64,000 bases of DNA from assembly GCA_963819475.1 (NCBI GenBank), contig CAWFWE010000001.1:62001-126000 (forward strand), in the 5' to 3' direction. This DNA comes from DASUAS01 sp963819475 (GTDB lineage Bacteria > Actinomycetota > Acidimicrobiia > IMCC26256 > DASPTH01). Of this stretch, positions 36,917-45,362 are shown piece by piece. The position numbers were made by a program, and so were the translations under genes. A model generated the notes under the pieces. It saw nothing but the letters and a program-made list of their open reading frames with translations, was not told the origin of the DNA and made no database searches. Numbering within the stretch: position 1 is the first letter of the stretch; the number at the start of each line of letters is the position of its first letter.

Positions 36917-38982
36917 CCAGCACCGTCGTCGAACCCGACGCCGTCCGTTCCCCCGCCGCGCCCCCGGCGCCGACGCCCGCCGAAGACCGTCACGGCGACG
37001 GCGCGCGGCGCGCCGGGCGCGGCGGGCTGCGCGCGTTCCTGCGCGGCCGACCCGGCGACCCGGCGTGGGTGCGACCGTCGTTGCTCCTGCTGCTCGTGGG
37101 CACCGCGGTGCTCTACGTCTGGGGCCTCGGCGCGTCGGGCTGGGCGAACACGTACTACTCGGCCGCGGTCCAGGCGGGCACGAAGAGCTGGAAGGCGTTC
37201 TTCTTCGGTTCGTTCGACGCGTCGAACTTCGTCACCGTCGACAAGGCGCCCGCGTCGCTGTGGGTGATGGAGCTGTCGGCGCGGCTCTTCGGCGTGAGCG
37301 CGTGGAGCATCCTCGTACCGCAGGCGCTCGAGGGCGTCGCCACGGTGGGGATCCTCTACCTCGCCGTCCGCCGGTGGTTCTCGGCCGGGTCCGCGCTGCT
37401 GGCCGGTGCGGTGCTCGCGCTGACGCCCGTCGCCGCGCTGATGTTCCGCTTCAACAACCCCGACGCGCTGCTCGTGCTGGTTCTGGTGGGCGGCGCCTAC
37501 GCGATGATCCGCGCCCTCGAGCGCGGCAGCACCTGGTGGTTGGTGCTGGCGTTCTCACTCGTCGGCTTCGGGTTCCTGGCCAAGATGCTGCAGGCGCTCC
37601 TCGTGGTGCCCGCCTTCGGTCTCGTGTACCTCGTCGCGGCACCGGTCTCGCTGCGCCGCCGCGTCGTGCAGCTGACCGGGGCCGGTGGTGCGCTGCTCGC
37701 CTCGGCGGGATGGTGGATTGCGATCGTCGAGCTGTGGCCGGCGGCGTCGCGCCCCTACATCGGCGGCTCGCAGGGCAACAGCGTCCTCGAGCTGATCTTC
37801 GGGTACAACGGCTTCGGCCGCCTCACCGGCAACGAGACCGGCAGCGTCGGCGGGGGCGGCGGTCAGGCCGGACGGTGGGGTGCCACCGGACTCACGCGCA
37901 TGTTCGGCGCCGAGTTCGGCACGCAGATCTCGTGGCTGTTGCCGGCCGCGCTCATCCTGCTCGTCGCCGGCATCGCGTGGCGCGGCTCGCTCCCCCGCAC
38001 CGACCGCGTGCGCGCCGCGTTCGTCCTCTGGGGCGGCTGGCTCCTCGTCACCGGGCTCGTGTTCAGCCTCGGCAAGGGGATCATCCACCCGTACTACTCC
38101 GTGGCCCTCGCGCCGGCGATCGGCGCGCTCGTCGGGATGGCCGGCGGCATGCTGTGGAAGCGGCGCCACGACGTGAAGGCACGCGCGGTGCTCGCGGGCG
38201 CCGTGCTCGCCACGTCGATCTGGGCCTTCGACCTGCTCGGGCGTACGCCGCAGTGGAACCCGTGGTTGCGCGGGGCAGTGCTGTTCGTCGGTGTCCTCGT
38301 CGCCGGGGCCCTGCTGGCCGCGCACCTCGTGCACGGCCGCGCCCTCGTGGCGCTCGCGCTGGCGGCGATCGCAGTCGTGCTCGCGGCGCCCGCGGGCTAC
38401 ACGCTCTCGACCGTGAACACCCCGCAGACCGGCGCCATCCCGACTGCAGGTCCGGCAGGCGCGAGCACCATGGGCCTTCCCGGTGGGGGGCCCGGCGGCT
38501 TCCGGGGCGCCGCGAACGGTGGTCCCGGAGGTGTCGGCGCCCCGCCGACCGGCGGGTTCGGCGCCACTGCGGGCGGACCGGCGGCGAACCGCGGCGGCGT
38601 TGGCGGGCTCCTCAACGGGAGCACCCCGAGCGCGGCGCTGAGGCAGCTCCTCGACACCGACCGCGGCTCGTACACCTGGGTCGCGGCCACCATCGGGGCG
38701 AACCAGGCCGCCGGCTACCAGCTCGCCACCGACGACCCGATCATGGCGATCGGCGGCTTCAACGGCACCGACCCGACCCCCACCCTGGCCCGATTCCAGC
38801 AGTATGTGCGGGAGGGCCGGATCCACTACTTCATCGGTGGTGGCTTCATCGGTGGTGGCGGCTTCGGCGGCGGCGGGACCACGAGCACCTCGACGCAGAT
38901 CTCGTCGTGGGTGAGCGCCAACTTCTCCAGCCGGACGGTGGGTGGCGTGACCGTCTACGACCTCACGACGGGCGCCGCCTGA
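36913..38982 (+). CDS. GT-C family membrane glycosyltransferase (GT39/ArnT-like, YkcB type)
   Basis: 689 residues. After a disordered start come about ten membrane helices. The first outer loop has the family features: NTYYSAAVQAGTKSWKAFFFGSFDASNFVTVDKAP, with the catalytic-type Asp of VDKAP. Later come FRFNNPDALLVL and the KGIIHPYYSVALAPA segment. The outer C-terminal domain (about 510-689) holds a long Gly/Pro/Ala-rich stretch, then a folded end. It would take the sugar from the lipid carrier made by the GT2 enzyme and put it on a surface acceptor. The acceptor is unknown. Confidence 0.87.
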   Translation: MTSTVVEPDAVRSPAAPPAPTPAEDRHGDGARRAGRGGLRAFLRGRPGDPAWVRPSLLLLLVGTAVLYVWGLGASGWANTYYSAAVQAGTKSWKAFFFGSFDASNFVTVDKAPASLWVMELSARLFGVSAWSILVPQALEGVATVGILYLAVRRWFSAGSALLAGAVLALTPVAALMFRFNNPDALLVLVLVGGAYAMIRALERGSTWWLVLAFSLVGFGFLAKMLQALLVVPAFGLVYLVAAPVSLRRRVVQLTGAGGALLASAGWWIAIVELWPAASRPYIGGSQGNSVLELIFGYNGFGRLTGNETGSVGGGGGQAGRWGATGLTRMFGAEFGTQISWLLPAALILLVAGIAWRGSLPRTDRVRAAFVLWGGWLLVTGLVFSLGKGIIHPYYSVALAPAIGALVGMAGGMLWKRRHDVKARAVLAGAVLATSIWAFDLLGRTPQWNPWLRGAVLFVGVLVAGALLAAHLVHGRALVALALAAIAVVLAAPAGYTLSTVNTPQTGAIPTAGPAGASTMGLPGGGPGGFRGAANGGPGGVGAPPTGGFGATAGGPAANRGGVGGLLNGSTPSAALRQLLDTDRGSYTWVAATIGANQAAGYQLATDDPIMAIGGFNGTDPTPTLARFQQYVREGRIHYFIGGGFIGGGGFGGGGTTSTSTQISSWVSANFSSRTVGGVTVYDLTTGAA

Positions 38983-39011
38983 CCCGAGCAGTCACTAGAG
39001 TCCGCGAAATC

Positions 39012-39773
39012 ATGGCAATGAGCAGCGCGAATCACGACGCGGCTGCGGACCAGCAGATCCGGATGCCGAAGACGGGTGAGGTCGTCGCCGACCGGCTGCG
39101 GCGCCGCATCGCCCGCGGCGAGCTGCAGATCGGCGAGCGACTGCCACCGGAGGACGAACTCACCGAGGTGTTCGGCATCGCCCGCACCACGCTGCGCGAG
39201 GCGCTGCGCATCCTCGAGTCGCAGGGCCTGCTCGAGATCCGGCGCGGCCGCACCGGCGGACCGGTCGTCACCATGCCGAAGATCGACTCCCTCGCCGAGG
39301 GGCTCGCGGTCACGCTGCAGCTGCAGGGCACGACCGCGGGCGACCTCGACGCGGCGCGGCAGCTCATCGAGCCACAGCTCGCCGCCCGGCTCGCCGCGTC
39401 GCACACCGGCGACGACCTCACCGCGCTGGGTGCCGCCGCCGAGCGCGCCGCGGTCGCGGCCGACGCGTTCGACCGGGTGGCGTTCGGTGCCGCCGCGCTC
39501 GGGATGCACGAGACGCTCATCGAGCGCGCGGGCAACACGACGCTGGCCACCATCTCGCACCTCCTCCACTCGCTGGTCGCGGAGTACTACCTCCGGTCCG
39601 CCGCCGCCTCCGACCAGGAGAAGATGCAGCGCGCGGTCCGCTCGTACCGCAAGTTGGTGCGGCTCATCGACGCCGGCGACGCCGCCGCGGCGGAGGACCA
39701 CTGGCGGAAGCAGATGACCTTCACCATCGACGGCTGGGTGCGCAACCAGCGCGTCGAGCTCTTCGGCAACTAA
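39012..39773 (+). CDS. FadR/GntR-family transcriptional regulator
   Basis: 253 residues. The winged helix at about 20-85 has RLRRRIARGELQIGERLPPEDELTEVFGIARTTLREALRILESQGLL, the GntR signature. The all-helical FCD effector domain follows (about 105-235), although the metal-binding histidines typical of FCD are only partly visible (HTGDD, HETLIERAGN). The effector is unknown. It lies 29 bases after the GT-C gene and may be co-transcribed with it. It is the last gene of the conserved part of the window. Confidence 0.88.
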   Translation: MAMSSANHDAAADQQIRMPKTGEVVADRLRRRIARGELQIGERLPPEDELTEVFGIARTTLREALRILESQGLLEIRRGRTGGPVVTMPKIDSLAEGLAVTLQLQGTTAGDLDAARQLIEPQLAARLAASHTGDDLTALGAAAERAAVAADAFDRVAFGAAALGMHETLIERAGNTTLATISHLLHSLVAEYYLRSAAASDQEKMQRAVRSYRKLVRLIDAGDAAAAEDHWRKQMTFTIDGWVRNQRVELFGN

Positions 39774-39775
39774 TG

Positions 39776-39808
39776 CCACCTCAGGCAACGTCCGCCTCGT
39801 TGGTGGCG
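39776..39808. other. Branched inverted repeat after the GntR gene
   Basis: GCCAC with GTGGC and, inside, CAACG with CGTTG can pair across a 7-base loop with one bulge. It follows the GntR stop directly and may be a terminator, though no T-run follows. It also marks the edge of the conserved region. Confidence 0.35.
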
Positions 39809-39842
39809 TGACTCCGATCCGGCGTTATACGGGTGATCGGTG

Positions 39843-41129
39843 TCAAGGACCGTCTCCGGCGACTCGGGCGAGGAGGCCGTCGAACAGCGCGGCTCGGTCG
39901 GGTTGGTGGTGGTCGTGGGCGTGGTCGCGTTGGCGGAGGAGGACGGGAACAAACTCGGGGCCGGTGTGGAAGTAGGCGCAGGTCTCGCAGGCGGATTCCA
40001 TGCGGCATTCGAGTTCGACGGGTCGGGTGCAGAGTCCGTTGCCGAGCATGCGGGCGTGCGCTTCGCGTCGGAGACGGGTCATGGCGGCGGTTTCGATTTC
40101 GGCGGGTAACGCGCCGGGTGTCGCGGCGGTGTTGTAGAGCGCGTCGATCTGCGTGGTGACGGCTTCGTATTCGTCGGCGACGACTCGGTCCGCGATGCGG
40201 GCGTAGGTGAGGGTCATTTCCATAGAGCGGTGGCCGAGCAGCGCGGCGATCGCTTCGAGGCGCATCCCACGGTTGATCGCCTGGGTGGCGAGGGTGTGGC
40301 GGAGTTGGTGGGGATGGGCGTGACCGATTCCGGCCTGTTTGGCGACGGTGGCGACGATGCGATGCACGGTGCGACGGTCGATCGGCGCGTGTTCATCGGC
40401 GATGAGCCGTCGTTGGCGACGGATGTGGTCGGTGTTTGTCGCGGTCCATTCGGCGAGGAGCTCGACGAGGTCGGGGTGCAGGGGGATGTAGCGGTCGTTG
40501 CGGAGCTTGCCGACCGGGACGCGGAGCCAGTGCGCGTCACCGATCTGGGTCACGGCATCGGCGGCGAGTTCGCAGAGCTCACTGGCGCGTAGGCCGGTGC
40601 GGGCGAGCATCTCGACCACGAGCCGATAGCGCGGGAGCCGATGCGCACGCGCGGCGGCCATGAGCCGGGCGGCGGCGTGGTCGTCGAGGAACTTCGGCAA
40701 CGGTTCGGGTCGGGGTGGGATGTCACCGTGGAGGATCGGGTTCCGGGTCGGCGCGTCGGGCCAGTCCCATTCGATGAGCCGCTCGAAGAAGATGCGGATC
40801 ATGCGCAGCCGCTGACGTTGGGTGTTCTTCGACAGCACCGGGTCCTTGGCGCCAGGCTGGGCTGCGAGCCACACCTTGTAGTCCTCGACGTTGGTTCGTG
40901 TGATATCGGCAACGACGACGACGTCGGTGTTCTCAACGAGCCAGCCGACGAATTGGCGCAATGTGTTGTCAGCCACGTCGACGCTGCGGGGTGCCAGGAA
41001 CGTCGTGAGCTGGATCAGATAGCGGCGGGTCGTGGCGGCCAGCTGCGGTGACCGTGCCGAGAGTTCAGCCCATTGACGATGCGACACCGGCGGCGGCGAC
41101 CACGCTTCGAGGGCGGCGGCAGCGTTCAT
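39843..41129 (-). CDS. Tyrosine recombinase, second of a pair, with C-terminal cysteine cluster
   Basis: 428 residues. Catalytic residues are complete: Arg181 (TGLRASEL), Lys208, His274-x-x-Arg277 (HPHQLRHT), His300 (LLGHRS) and Tyr309 (LTYARI). The N-terminal SAM-like domain is present. Beyond the usual C-terminus it has about 110 extra residues with Cys367, Cys375, Cys381 and Cys384 (CRMESACETC), perhaps a zinc site. The ATG overlaps the stop of the first recombinase. Paired recombinases of this kind move their own element. Confidence 0.9.
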   Translation of the reverse strand: MNAAAALEAWSPPPVSHRQWAELSARSPQLAATTRRYLIQLTTFLAPRSVDVADNTLRQFVGWLVENTDVVVVADITRTNVEDYKVWLAAQPGAKDPVLSKNTQRQRLRMIRIFFERLIEWDWPDAPTRNPILHGDIPPRPEPLPKFLDDHAAARLMAAARAHRLPRYRLVVEMLARTGLRASELCELAADAVTQIGDAHWLRVPVGKLRNDRYIPLHPDLVELLAEWTATNTDHIRRQRRLIADEHAPIDRRTVHRIVATVAKQAGIGHAHPHQLRHTLATQAINRGMRLEAIAALLGHRSMEMTLTYARIADRVVADEYEAVTTQIDALYNTAATPGALPAEIETAAMTRLRREAHARMLGNGLCTRPVELECRMESACETCAYFHTGPEFVPVLLRQRDHAHDHHQPDRAALFDGLLARVAGDGP

Positions 41130-42190
41130 CGCACGACCTCTTGCATCGTGATGAGCTCGGCCGTGTGGCTCGCTTCGATCAGATCCGCGGCCTGTCGGTA
41201 CTCGCGGGCGAGCCAGTCGTTGGTGAGATGCAGATACACCCGGGTCGACTCGATCGACCGATGCCCCGCCTGGGCTTGGACCGCTTCGAGCGCCATCCCG
41301 GCTTCGCGCAGGCGGGTCAGGCAGGTATGGCGTAGCTGGTGACACGTGCCCCGCTCGAGCCCGGCGCGCCGGCGGGCGCCGCTGAGGATCTCGTCCACGC
41401 CGTCAGCCGACAGCGGCTGGCCGCGCCGCGGCCCCTTCAACGCGACGAACACGCGATCGGTCGACGTCGGCGGTCGTTCGTCGCGCAGGTAGTCACCAAG
41501 CGCGACGAAGAACGGGTTCGCGACCGGCACGATCCGTTGGTGGCCGCCCTTGCCCTCGGCGATGAACACCGACCGATCCGCGACACGCACGTCACCGAGG
41601 CGCAAGCCCAGGACTTCGCAGCGACGCAGCCCACCCAACACCATCGCGAGGATCATCGCCCGGTCCCGTTGCGTGCGCAGCACCGACAGCAATGCGCTCA
41701 CCTCGTTCGGCGTCAAGATCTTCGGAAGCGTGCGCGGCACCCGCACCAACGGAACGGTGCGCGCCCGGCCGCCACGCCGCCGTGTCGACAATCCACGCGG
41801 TACCGGGTTCACCATCACCGGTGTGTCACCACGCGCGATCAGATACGCATACAAGCCGGCGACCGACGACAAGCGGCGAGCGATCGTGCGCGCCGACAAG
41901 CCCGACTCGCGATCGCTCATGCGGACCACGGTGCGATCACCACGCTGATGCGCCAAGAACTCGAACACGTCCGACGGCTCGATGTTCACCGGATCCTTGG
42001 CAACGACCCTGAAGAACGTCTTCAAATCGAACGCGATCGCCCGCAACGTGTTCGGTCGAACTCGGCCCGCAACGAACTCGAGATAGCCATCCAGCAGCGG
42101 ATCACCCAGCTCGAAACGCGCCTCACCAGCAGTCGTGAACGAACGGATCAGACACGGCATGAACGTCATCCGCGCAGGCTCCCAGCCCAC
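41126..42190 (-). CDS. Tyrosine recombinase, first of a pair
   Basis: 354 residues from a GTG; an ATG at codon 8 is an alternative. Active-site residues are Arg189 (GGLRRCEVLGL), Lys214 (EGKGGHQR), His284-x-x-Arg287 (CHQLRHT), His310 (AGHRS) and Tyr319 (VYLHL). It is shorter than its partner and lacks the cysteine tail. The two proteins differ greatly, so they probably have separate roles in strand exchange (inference). The 245 bases to the next gene contain the element's right inverted repeat and nothing else I can name. Confidence 0.9.
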   Translation of the reverse strand: MGWEPARMTFMPCLIRSFTTAGEARFELGDPLLDGYLEFVAGRVRPNTLRAIAFDLKTFFRVVAKDPVNIEPSDVFEFLAHQRGDRTVVRMSDRESGLSARTIARRLSSVAGLYAYLIARGDTPVMVNPVPRGLSTRRRGGRARTVPLVRVPRTLPKILTPNEVSALLSVLRTQRDRAMILAMVLGGLRRCEVLGLRLGDVRVADRSVFIAEGKGGHQRIVPVANPFFVALGDYLRDERPPTSTDRVFVALKGPRRGQPLSADGVDEILSGARRRAGLERGTCHQLRHTCLTRLREAGMALEAVQAQAGHRSIESTRVYLHLTNDWLAREYRQAADLIEASHTAELITMQEVVR

Positions 42191-42435
42191 CCAGACCGTG
42201 TCGCGGATGTCCGAAAGATCACCCGTGTATTAGGCGATCAGGGGCACTCCAGGGCGGCGATCTGTGCGGGTCGACGGCATGGCGAGATGACGCCCGTCCG
42301 GGCAATCTGCGTGCGCACCGGGTACTGGTCGAGAAGGGATGCCGACGCTTTCGCGTTTCGACACAGGGTCGGGAGCTGGGTGGGGCTTTGGGGTATCACC
42401 CCGGTAGCACGGCGCTGAAAAGGAGTGATGTCGGC

Positions 42436-42804
42436 GTGAGCGAAGACAACGCGACCGCGGATGAAAAGGCTGCTGTGGCGGCCGCCGCCAAGGCAAGCGC
42501 GGCTGAGGCGAAAGCCCAGGCGGCAGCTGCCGCGGAAGCCGACAGGTACACGATCGACGATCCAGCGCTACAGCGTGAATGGGTTCGTCAGAACAACCTG
42601 GCGAATGCTGGGCTGATCGGCGCGGCGTTGATCATGGTCGAACCGTTCCTCACGGTTGCACGACTGGATGTCGCGGCCAAGATCTGCGTGGTGTCGTTCG
42701 CGGTGGCGATTCCGCTCTTGGCGGCTCTCGTCTTAGGACCCGAGCGGATAGGGCTCAACTCGGGCTCCAGCGATTGCGCCAGTCGAGGAGTCTGCCGACG
42801 ATGA
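42436..42804 (+). CDS. Small coiled-coil membrane protein, 3' end replaced by an IS
   Basis: GTG at 42436 with AAAAGGAG ten bases upstream. The N-terminal 35 residues are a repeated Ala/Lys/Glu helix (AAKASAAEAKAQAAAAAEA). A polar linker and two hydrophobic helices follow (about 53-70 and 80-100). From codon 101 on, the frame is IS5 end sequence and stops at 42804. With the IS removed, the frame would go on from the TTA codon into GEMVDISSRAW. The function is unknown. Confidence 0.6.
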   Translation: MSEDNATADEKAAVAAAAKASAAEAKAQAAAAAEADRYTIDDPALQREWVRQNNLANAGLIGAALIMVEPFLTVARLDVAAKICVVSFAVAIPLLAALVLGPERIGLNSGSSDCASRGVCRR

Positions 42805-43707
42805 GCACGACGGTGGCGAGGCAGAGCGCGGCGTGTCGGTGACGACTCTTGCGGTCGGTGTTGCGCCGTAGCTGCCCGTAGTTCGACCACCAGGTGTTGG
42901 TTGCTTCCACGATCCATCGCAGTCCGAGGCGGACCGGTTGTTTCTTCACGCCGGGGATCTTGGTGCCGCGGAGTTGGATCTCGAACTGGTCGATCCCCAT
43001 GTCGCGGAGTCGCTGACGAACTGCGCCCGAGTCGTAGCCGCGGTCGAGATGCAACGTGTCGATGTCGACGAGCAGACCACGCTCGGCGATCGCGTCGAGG
43101 GTGGGTTCGAGCAGGCGGACGTCGTTGCGGTTCGCGCCGTCGATCACCCAACCGATCGGGATGCCATGACGATCACAGGCGACCGACCACTTCCAGCCGA
43201 GCTTGGCGCGATCCGTAGGGTTCGGGCCGGTTCCTTCACCTCCGTAGGGTGCCTTGTGCAACGAGCCGTCCAACGCGACGTCGCCGAGATCGAGACCGAT
43301 GATCCGATCGAACGCCGCGAGTGCTTCAGTGACGAGATCGTCGAACACGCCGGCGTTGATCCACTCGTCGCGCCGGGCCCGCAACGTCGTGTCCGACACT
43401 GCAAAGTCGAGGATCGCTTCGATATCGACCCACGACGCGCCGGTCACCAAACGGATCAAGATCCCTCGGAAACAGAGCTGGTTCGAGACGCGCTGTCGGT
43501 GACAGCCCAAAGGATGCTCGTCGGCCGGCACCGGCAACAGCGGCTCGATCGCCGCCCAGACTGCATCCGACACTTCCGGCTCCAACGCGCGCATGATGAC
43601 GGAGTCCTCCACCTGGTCGTCCGGGCTTGGGCAGCACCCCGATCATCTCGGGGCCAACCCGGCGACCGGTGGATGGTCACCGACTCGACGCCTATCCGCG
43701 CGAGTCC
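42736..43707 (-). mobile_element. IS5-family insertion sequence (972 bp) with TTA target duplication
   Basis: Left end GGACCCGAGCGGATAGGG and right end (complement) GGACTCGCGCGGATAGGC match at 15 of 18 positions. TTA stands directly outside both ends (42733-42735, 43708-43710). A 3-bp target of the TNA kind is known for the IS1031/IS427 side of the IS5 family. It holds one transposase gene on the minus strand and looks complete. It cuts the gene at 42436. Confidence 0.87.
42755..43612 (-). CDS. IS5-family DDE transposase
   Basis: 285 residues. N-terminal helix-turn-helix-like part (SDAVWAAIEPLLP, CFRGILIRLVTGASW). The RNase-H-like core has the first Asp in VALDGSLHKAPYGGEGTGPNP, the second in LHLDRGYDSGAV, and the Glu in the Y1 motif RWIVEATNTWWSNYGQLRRNTDR. 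A single unbroken frame, so the element may still move. Confidence 0.92.
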   Translation of the reverse strand: MEDSVIMRALEPEVSDAVWAAIEPLLPVPADEHPLGCHRQRVSNQLCFRGILIRLVTGASWVDIEAILDFAVSDTTLRARRDEWINAGVFDDLVTEALAAFDRIIGLDLGDVALDGSLHKAPYGGEGTGPNPTDRAKLGWKWSVACDRHGIPIGWVIDGANRNDVRLLEPTLDAIAERGLLVDIDTLHLDRGYDSGAVRQRLRDMGIDQFEIQLRGTKIPGVKKQPVRLGLRWIVEATNTWWSNYGQLRRNTDRKSRHRHAALCLATVVLIVGRLLDWRNRWSPS

Positions 43708-43776
43708 TTAGGCGAGATGGTGGATATCAGCTCTCGAGCGTGGACGCCGGGTCGGCCTGCTGTCAGGAGAGTCGGG

Positions 43777-44025
43777 CTACGGCCCCGCCGACTCTCCAAC
43801 CTCAAGCGGGAACCGGAAGCCCTCATATTCCGCTGCATCTTCCGACGCGCCAGAGGTCGTAACGCGATCGAGGTGAACCAGCCGCCCCTGCTCGACTAAA
43901 CGGTGCAACGACTCGAGGACAGCACCTACATCAGATTCCAGCATCAGGCACGCGACATCCTGCGCGAAGAAGCGGTCCGTGTCGCGGAGTTCCTCCGCCG
44001 TTCTGTATACGATCTCGTCGTTCAC
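43777..44025 (-). CDS. 82-residue protein, possible winged-helix, duplicated at 58746
   Basis: GTG start at 44025 with GGAAGG upstream. Helical N-terminus (EIVYRTAEELRDTDRFFAQDVACLMLESD), then AVLESLHRLVEQGRLVHLDRV, which has the helix-plus-wing rhythm of a small winged-helix DNA-binding protein. That is inference only. It differs from the second copy at two residues (Gln/Glu in FFAQD and Glu/Asp in GASED). No partner toxin is recognised. The strong conservation of both copies suggests they are used. Confidence 0.65.
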   Translation of the reverse strand: MNDEIVYRTAEELRDTDRFFAQDVACLMLESDVGAVLESLHRLVEQGRLVHLDRVTTSGASEDAAEYEGFRFPLEVGESAGP

Positions 44026-44110
44026 GCAAGCACCTTCCGCGTTCCCCCTTCGGGACCTCGGAACCGGAGCATACGGCGATCCGCCTCGGTCGACGGCGCA
44101 CGGATCCGCG

Positions 44111-44250
44111 CTAACGCAGAGCACCGACTCGATGACCTGCCGACGTGCCGTTCCACGTTTCGAGGGGCACGCGTATGTGATGCCGTTCGGGGCGGCCGGT
44201 GTTCGCGATCGCGTCAACGTTCGGTGCGTCGTTCGGTGCGCGGACCGGGT
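44111..44250 (-). repeat. Recurring cassette block S1
   Basis: Intergenic block between the 82-residue gene and the gene at 44285. It shares TGCCGTTCGGGGCGG with the block at 60941 and AACGTTCGGTGCGTCGTT with the block at 59081. CTAACG...GCACCGA at one end and TCGGTGCGTCGTT at the other pair imperfectly, as in long attC-type sites. Confidence 0.5.
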
Positions 44251-44284
44251 GCGCGAGATCCCCTGAGCCCGCCGTAGTTCTGCG

Positions 44285-44836
44285 TCACTCGCTGCGTGAA
44301 GCATCGAGCGAGACGGCCTGGCCATCCTCGAAGGGAACGACGGCGACGTCGACGGTCCTACATCGAATGCCTACCCAGGACGTCTCTCGGTAGGCCCATC
44401 CTCGATCGGGCCAGAAGCACATCCGGTGTTCGAACCGGCCGTCCTGTAAGACATCAACTTCCGCGCGAATGATCACGGTCTCGACGCCAGGCGAGGTCCG
44501 CCAATACAACTGCTCCTTTGACATCCCTATCAACTCGTAGTCCCGATAGACGAGATGCACGAGCAGCAGTGGTTCGAGAAATCCCCCGTCGGTTTCGACG
44601 TTGTCGTGGCGGTTGCGGATGTCGAGCTCGAGATCGACGCCGCGCGTGTTGGTGCTTGCATGAACGAAGTAGCCGTCGTGAAGCGACACGGGCCCGCCCG
44701 CCTCCGAGAAGGTCAAGATGCCCTTGGGTAGGGAGTCCTTGATCGCGAGCAGGTGCTGCTTGTAGTCGCGGTCGACCGCTTCCTCTTCCGCTTCGCTCAA
44801 GTCACCGTCGAGCCACTCTTGGGTCCACCACTTCAC
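44285..44836 (-). CDS. Unknown island protein, perhaps DUF4085-like
   Basis: 183 residues taken from GTG at 44836; the frame is open 29 codons further upstream but that part looks non-coding. It begins VKWWTQEWLDGDLSEAEEE and has a beta-rich centre (GYFVHASTNTRGVDLELDIRNR, LVHLVYRDYELIGMSKEQLYW) and the aromatic FWPDRGWAYRETSWVG. The start recalls DUF4085 proteins (KYFTKEWYE-type), a weak match. It is acidic and soluble, with lower codon bias than the core genes. It could be an immunity-type protein, but nothing shows this. Confidence 0.55.
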   Translation of the reverse strand: MKWWTQEWLDGDLSEAEEEAVDRDYKQHLLAIKDSLPKGILTFSEAGGPVSLHDGYFVHASTNTRGVDLELDIRNRHDNVETDGGFLEPLLLVHLVYRDYELIGMSKEQLYWRTSPGVETVIIRAEVDVLQDGRFEHRMCFWPDRGWAYRETSWVGIRCRTVDVAVVPFEDGQAVSLDASRSE

Positions 44837-45362
44837 CGACGCATATTGCCCACTCTGCGCTCGTTCTGCCCCGAACAACGCCGTACAGATTCGCGGCCGG
44901 CACGCTCGGCGGCTCGCGGGCACGCGTCGGTGCCGTTCTGCGCTAGCCCGAGCCGCGGTTCGACGAACGTTCCGTCAGCACGTTCTGCCGCGCACCTCGC
45001 GTATCCAAGAAGTCTCATTCCTTGAGTCGATGTCTGCCGCACCCCAGCTCAAGGTCGGCTGCTTTGAATCCCGGGTCGTCGCCTACAACGGCAGCCAACT
45101 CGCGTTGCCCCACCTGCGACAGCGAGCCGGACACCACCAGCACCCCCAGCCTCTGGACCCGCGCGCCCTCAGTCCGGCGAGCGCTCGCTGCCGCGACGTC
45201 CACTGGCCGCTTACTGCACTCACGCGTACCGGGCGGCAGCGTCGCAGGTCCAACGCAGAAGCGATGGCGCCAGGTCCAGAGAGCGCCGGGCTAGTGTCGA
45301 GCCCAGTCGCTTCGCAACTCCGTGATCGCCCGGTGTTGCACCACCTGGATCGCCGAACGGCC
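44837..45362. other. 526-base gap with recurring block S3
   Basis: Divergent region between the genes at 44285 and 45363. At 44921-44990 it holds a cassette block with GTGCCGTTCTGCGCTAGC, identical over 18 bases to the block at 59145, and GAACGTTCCGTCAGC. Otherwise I see no gene or RNA. Both flanking genes would have their promoters here. Confidence 0.45.

Larger units (their letters stand above)
39824..42234 (-). mobile_element. Candidate two-recombinase mobile element with terminal inverted repeats
   Basis: Two overlapping tyrosine-recombinase genes fill this segment. At its edges stand ACGGGTGATC (39829-39838) and its exact complement GATCACCCGT (42217-42226), which continue outward with partial similarity (GTTAT / GTATTAGG). 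This 10-bp perfect inverted repeat just outside both genes suggests element ends, as in RIT- or Tn554-like elements, which carry two or three recombinases. No target duplication is evident. The element stands at the junction between conserved and accessory DNA. Confidence 0.55.
43709..44260 (-). repeat. Duplicated block, copy A (partner at 58684-59225)
   Basis: About 550 bp shared with 58684-59225, from TAGGCGAGAT at one end to GTGCGCGAGATC at the other. It holds the 82-residue gene and its upstream region with the recurring cassette block. Identity is highest in and just upstream of the gene and falls towards the edges. The IS5 element sits exactly at its left edge. Confidence 0.85.

Noticed and set aside
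36837..39011. Very long plus-strand frame through the GT-C gene, in frame with the GntR gene
   Set aside because: Arg/Pro-rich shadow of the GT-C membrane protein. Only its last 253 codons (the GntR regulator from 39012) are real.
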